In this document: positions 28,673-30,854 of the stretch, piece after piece
Position numbering within the stretch: the stretch's first letter is position 1
Layout: every line of letters starts with the position of its first letter
Origin: Solimonas_A sp035476855
GTDB taxonomy: Bacteria > Pseudomonadota > Gammaproteobacteria > Nevskiales > Nevskiaceae
Length of the DNA stretch: 30,854 nucleotides
Reading direction: 5' to 3'
Assembly: GCA_035476855.1 (NCBI GenBank)
Contig: DATILC010000374.1
Span: 1 to 30,854 of the forward strand
The notes under the pieces: model-generated
Told to the model about the DNA's origin: nothing
Databases searched by the model: none
The model's input: the letters and a program-made list of their open reading frames with translations, nothing else
Position numbers and translations under genes: made by a program

Positions 28673-29182
28673 ATGTCCCACTACGACACGATCCGTCAGT
28701 TCAGCAAGCAGCTCGACAATCTCACGAAGTGGCTGGACAAGGCGGAGGCCTACGCCACGGCGAAGAAGTTCGAAGTCGATGTGCTCGCCGGCGCGCGCCT
28801 GGCGCCGGACGCGTTCTCGCTCGCCCAGCAGGTGCAGGCCGCCTGCGACCAGGCCAAGTACGCGGCGGCCTACCTGACCGGCAACAAGGCGCCCTCGCAT
28901 CCGGACACGGAGAAGACTGTCGCCGAACTGCGTCAGCGCATCCAGACCTGCACCGCGTACCTGGCGACCTTCGATGCCAAGGCCTACGCCGGCTCGGAAG
29001 AGCGCAAGGTCGCGCCGCCCTGGCTGCAGGGCAAGTGGTTCCGCGGCGAGGACTACGTCAACGGGTTGGCGATCCAGAACTTCAACTTCCACGTCACCAT
29101 GGCCTACGCGATCCTGCGCCACAACGGCATCGAGCTCGGCAAGATGGATTTCATCGGCGAGCTGCCGATCCAGGAAGGCTGA
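28673..29182 (+). CDS. DUF1993 family protein
   Basis: The 169-aa protein matches DUF1993 (PF09351), a DinB-like helical bundle family. Hallmarks are the start FSKQLDNLTKWLDKAEAYA, the LAPDAFSLAQQVQAACDQAK segment, and the late NFNFHVTMAYAILRHNGIELGKMDF. The His of NFNFH and those nearby could bind metal, as in DinB-type folds. The function is unknown; members are cytoplasmic. The ATG at 28673 has AAGGAG 6 nt upstream. The 199-bp gap before it contains a CCCACCC/GGGTGGG hairpin near 28498-28522 and nothing else I could identify. A stem-loop follows the stop. Confidence 0.88.
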   Translation: MSHYDTIRQFSKQLDNLTKWLDKAEAYATAKKFEVDVLAGARLAPDAFSLAQQVQAACDQAKYAAAYLTGNKAPSHPDTEKTVAELRQRIQTCTAYLATFDAKAYAGSEERKVAPPWLQGKWFRGEDYVNGLAIQNFNFHVTMAYAILRHNGIELGKMDFIGELPIQEG

Positions 29183-29192
29183 GCCGCGACAC

Positions 29193-29226
29193 CCGTGCGG
29201 GGCGGACCAGGGTCCACCCCGCACGG
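29193..29226 (+). terminator. Stem-loop after the DUF1993 gene
   Basis: CCGTGCGGGG-C-GGAC and GTCC-A-CCCCGCACGG form a stem of about 14 pairs with one mismatch, 10 nt past the stop. There is no T run. It probably marks the 3' end of the transcript. Confidence 0.6.
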
Positions 29227-29250
29227 CAGGCAGCAGCGCCGGCCCGCGCA

Positions 29251-29264
29251 ATGACCTGGATCAA
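29251..29264 (+). promoter_or_regulatory. FNR/Anr-like box
   Basis: ATGAC-CTGG-ATCAA matches the FNR/Anr dyad (TTGAT-N4-ATCAA) at 8 of 10 conserved positions, and the CTGG core spacer is common in real sites. Its centre lies about 63 bp before the ATG at 29321, so with a typical -41.5 spacing transcription would begin near 29299. Confidence 0.45.
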
Positions 29265-29320
29265 TGCCGCCTGCCGGCGCCCCGGACGAGGCTTGGGGTG
29301 AGCCCAACCGGGAGCCCCCC

Positions 29321-29713
29321 ATGACCGACCTCATCGCCCAGACCTACTCGCTCAGCGTCGTGCTTACCCTGTTCGCCTGCGCGGCCCTGCTGTGGCTCCT
29401 GCTGTATCTCGACTCGGCAGGCTTCATCCGTCGTCGCAAGCAGCGCCTGCTGCGGGCCCTGTCCGGCACCCGCCTGCATGCGGTGATGATCCGGCGCCGC
29501 ATCGTGCCGGCGGAGTACGTGGAGCGCTGCGATCCCGCGTCCATGGCGCAGCAGCTGGATCACTGCAAGTCCTGCGAACAGACGGTCCGCTGCGATCGCA
29601 CGATCAACAGCGTCGCGGGCGACCCACCAATGGCCGGCTGCCCCAACCGGGCGGGAATCCTCGCCGCCTGCGACGCCCGCGGACTGCGCGCCGGCGGCGA
29701 CGGCCGACGCTGA
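29321..29713 (+). CDS. Cys-rich membrane protein, DUF6455-like
   Basis: The 130-aa protein begins with one membrane helix (LSVVLTLFACAALLWLLLYL, about residues 9-28), then a basic stretch (RRRKQRLLRALSG). The C-terminal part has spaced Cys residues: HCKSCEQTVRCD and GCPNRAGI. This C-x2-C-x6-C .. CPN pattern resembles the DUF6455 family, which may bind a metal or cluster. The ATG at 29321 has GGGAG 6 nt upstream. An FNR-like box precedes it, so low-oxygen expression is plausible. Functions of this family are unknown. Identification is moderate. Confidence 0.6.
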   Translation: MTDLIAQTYSLSVVLTLFACAALLWLLLYLDSAGFIRRRKQRLLRALSGTRLHAVMIRRRIVPAEYVERCDPASMAQQLDHCKSCEQTVRCDRTINSVAGDPPMAGCPNRAGILAACDARGLRAGGDGRR

Positions 29714-29745
29714 GCCCGGGCAGGCTGCCGCGGAACCGACCAGGG

Positions 29746-29970
29746 CTAGGGGGTGGTGATACCCGCCACCAAGCGACGGATTGCCGGTGCCGCCAGCATC
29801 ACCACCGGCAGCATCGTGGCCCAGGCGATCAGCCAGGAGCGACTCCAGTGCAGCAGGAAGCTGCCCTGTTCCAGGAACGGCACGCTGGCGATCCCCGCGG
29901 CGACGAGGCAGGTCAGTCCGGACTGGATCACACCAAACACGTAGTGGCTGTAACGCCCGGGAATCTTCAT
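29746..29970 (-). CDS. DUF2798 small membrane protein
   Basis: The 74-aa protein has two membrane helices (about residues 10-30 and 42-66). The layout K.P.RY...VFGVIQSGLTCLVAAGIAS .. W..SWLIAW..M.PVVM..AP.IRRLV is that of DUF2798 (PF11391). Function is unknown. The ATG at 29970 fits the family start; a longer reading upstream overlaps the HxlR gene in another frame and is not credible. It lies 83 nt after the HxlR gene on the same strand, so the two may be co-transcribed. Confidence 0.85.
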   Translation of the reverse strand: MKIPGRYSHYVFGVIQSGLTCLVAAGIASVPFLEQGSFLLHWSRSWLIAWATMLPVVMLAAPAIRRLVAGITTP

Positions 29971-30053
29971 CGCTGGACCCACGTTCCTGAAGGGATTTGC
30001 ATCACGCCGCGAGGGATGCAATGAGCCTGCCAACTGCATCAGGGCGATGGCTG

Positions 30054-30413
30054 CTACGCCGCTCGCGCGCCCAGCTTCTGCAGTTTCAGCTTGTGGCTGA
30101 CGCCGACGATCGCCTTGATCGCCGGCTCCAGCTCCGCGCCCAGTTCGGTCAGCGCGTATTCCACCGTCGGCGGCGAGGTCTGCATCACCTCCCGCGTCAC
30201 CACGCCGTCGTTCTCCATCTGCCTGAGCCGCGCCGCCAGCACCTTGGCGGAGACGCCCTGGATGTCGCCCTTGAGTTCGCTGAAGCGCCGCGGGCCGCCA
30301 CGCAGGTACCAGATGATGTGCGGCGCCCAGGCGCCATTGATCAGTTTCATGCAGCGCGACAGCGGACACTCCGGCGACGGCGGCGCCACCCTGCTCTTCC
30401 TGACCTTGACCAC
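30054..30413 (-). CDS. HxlR-family winged-helix regulator
   Basis: The 119-aa protein is an HxlR-family (PF01638) MarR-like winged helix. CPLSRCMKLINGAWAPHIIWYL is the family opening with the redox-type Cys, RRFSELKGDIQGVSAKVLAARLRQMENDGVV is the recognition helix and wing, and EYALTELGAELEPAI closes it. I chose GTG at 30413, with AGGAG 6 nt upstream. A longer reading to GTG at 30470 starts inside an inverted repeat. It is divergent from the nitronate monooxygenase gene and may regulate it together with the DUF2798 gene. Family members often sense electrophiles or oxidants through the conserved Cys. Confidence 0.9.
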   Translation of the reverse strand: MVKVRKSRVAPPSPECPLSRCMKLINGAWAPHIIWYLRGGPRRFSELKGDIQGVSAKVLAARLRQMENDGVVTREVMQTSPPTVEYALTELGAELEPAIKAIVGVSHKLKLQKLGARAA

Positions 30414-30465
30414 CGCCCGCTCCTGAAGCTCTTGCCGAAAACAGGTTATCCCAGAAAACTCATTT

Positions 30466-30606
30466 GCCACGGATTACACGGATGAACACGGATCAAGATC
30501 AATCGCTTGCGACTCCACCGTCCGTCACCCGAATGCTGCGCGCAGTCGGCAGGAGACATCCTGCAGATCTGTGCTTTTATCCGTGTTGATCCGTGTAATC
30601 CGTGGC
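30466..30606. repeat. ATCCGTG-type inverted repeat
   Basis: The arms 30466-30493 and 30579-30606 are 28 nt long and reverse complements with one mismatch; the core is GATTACACGGATGAACACGG. They enclose 85 bp. Repeats of this ATCCGTGTAATCCGTGG type are dispersed in many bacterial genomes. It lies within the gap 30414-30731, which otherwise holds the candidate promoter of the next gene. No gene was found between the arms. Confidence 0.75.
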
Positions 30607-30623
30607 TCAACTGCTTTTTGCAG

Positions 30624-30700
30624 GGTTACCGCAAGGAAACCCGATTATTTCGGTTTCCGCAAGTTATCTGGTTCCCTTTGGTAACCACGCTGCCTATAGT
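30624..30700 (+). promoter_or_regulatory. Candidate promoter/operator of the nitronate monooxygenase gene
   Basis: TATAGT (30695-30700) is a 5-of-6 -10 box, about 30 nt before the ATG. Upstream, GGTTACCGCAAG (30624) and GGTTTCCGCAAG (30652) are direct repeats 28 bp apart. GGTAACC (30680-30686) is the inverse of GGTTACC and lies in the -35/-10 spacer. HxlR proteins bind GTNAC-like inverted sites, so this may be the target of the divergent HxlR regulator. Confidence 0.45.
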
Positions 30701-30731
30701 CGCTCACCTCGACGCAGCGGAGTGACTTTCG

Positions 30732-30854
30732 ATGTGGCAGCAGAACCAACTGACGCGACGCCTGGGGCTGCGCCATCCGATCGTGCAGGGGCCGTTCGGC
30801 AGCGGCCTGTCGTCGCTGCCGATGCTGGCCGCGGTCAGCGAGGCCGGCGGCCTC
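30732..30854 (+). CDS. Nitronate monooxygenase (2-nitropropane dioxygenase) family, partial
   Basis: Only the first 41 codons are in the window. The product starts MWQQNQLTRRLGLRHPIVQG and continues through SSLPMLAAVSEAGGL, the FMN-binding N-terminus of nitronate monooxygenase/enoyl-reductase-type TIM barrels. The family normally has about 320-380 residues. It would oxidise alkyl nitronates, or be a related flavoenzyme. The promoter candidate is at 30695. It is divergent from an HxlR regulator, a frequent context for such enzymes. Confidence 0.85.
   Translation, partial: MWQQNQLTRRLGLRHPIVQGPFGSGLSSLPMLAAVSEAGGL

Noticed and set aside
30507..30725. 72-codon rightward frame before the nitronate monooxygenase gene
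   Set aside because: It runs through the inverted repeat and promoter region, has no ribosome site and no recognisable product.
1..30854. CRISPR array, tRNA, rRNA or phage/IS transposase genes
   Set aside because: No regularly spaced direct repeats, no cloverleaf or rRNA-like stretches and no transposase or integrase motifs were seen; the only repeats are REP-type or inverted pairs.

Overview
The window looks like chromosomal DNA of a high-GC, free-living proteobacterium. Genes are tightly packed on both strands, SD-type ribosome sites recur, GTG starts and 4-nt start/stop overlaps occur, and there are many AraC/TetR/HxlR regulators, SDR enzymes, a P450 with its ferredoxin, and REP-type repeats with a GAGCCTGTCGAAG core. 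A gammaproteobacterium of the Nevskiales/Solimonadaceae or Xanthomonadales type fits this mix, but that is inference; no rRNA, tRNA or marker gene is present.

Layout. 1-3.7 kb: a REP-bearing repeat, a PF10118 metal-dependent hydrolase divergent from an AraC regulator, a 66-aa membrane protein with its own terminator, and a second AraC regulator. 3.7-5.5 kb: a three-gene set encoding a polytopic membrane protein, a cytochrome oxidase subunit III (NorE-like) and a subunit IV (NorF-like). 5.6-10.2 kb: an M24 metallopeptidase followed by a VOC-VOC-SRPBCC fusion, two SDRs and a hotdog thioesterase. The divergent AraC gene and the oxidase genes are separated by a 66-bp operator-like block, and a copy of that block (58 of 66 identical) sits just before the M24 gene. 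One AraC regulator therefore probably controls both sets.

10.4-15.0 kb: a secreted beta-rich protein, a second REP element, then a leftward cassette (HTH regulator, beta-propeller, DUF899 thioredoxin-fold protein, membrane protein). 15.3-19.5 kb: a hemerythrin protein on less GC-rich DNA, a TetR gene, a 2Fe-2S ferredoxin and a P450 carrying an extra C-terminal beta domain, with a 22-bp palindrome over the P450 promoter. 19.5-23.6 kb: a TetR gene divergent from a DUF1214-sulfotransferase fusion and a GH5 lipoprotein resembling endoglycoceramidase. Two exact inverted 14-bp copies of a putative operator mark the two starts.

23.6-28.5 kb, leftward: an exported alpha/beta hydrolase, an LVIVD-type lipoprotein, a third REP element, and a molybdopterin oxidoreductase broken by a frameshift in a CG run. 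28.6-30.9 kb: DUF1993, a Cys-rich DUF6455-like membrane protein behind an FNR-like box, DUF2798, an HxlR regulator, and the start of a nitronate monooxygenase.

The most unusual items are the duplicated operator block (its second copy also encodes the tail of the subunit IV gene), the TIR-bounded REP element present three times (two copies apparently supply the stop codon of a neighbouring gene), and several enzyme fusions with clear candidate operators.
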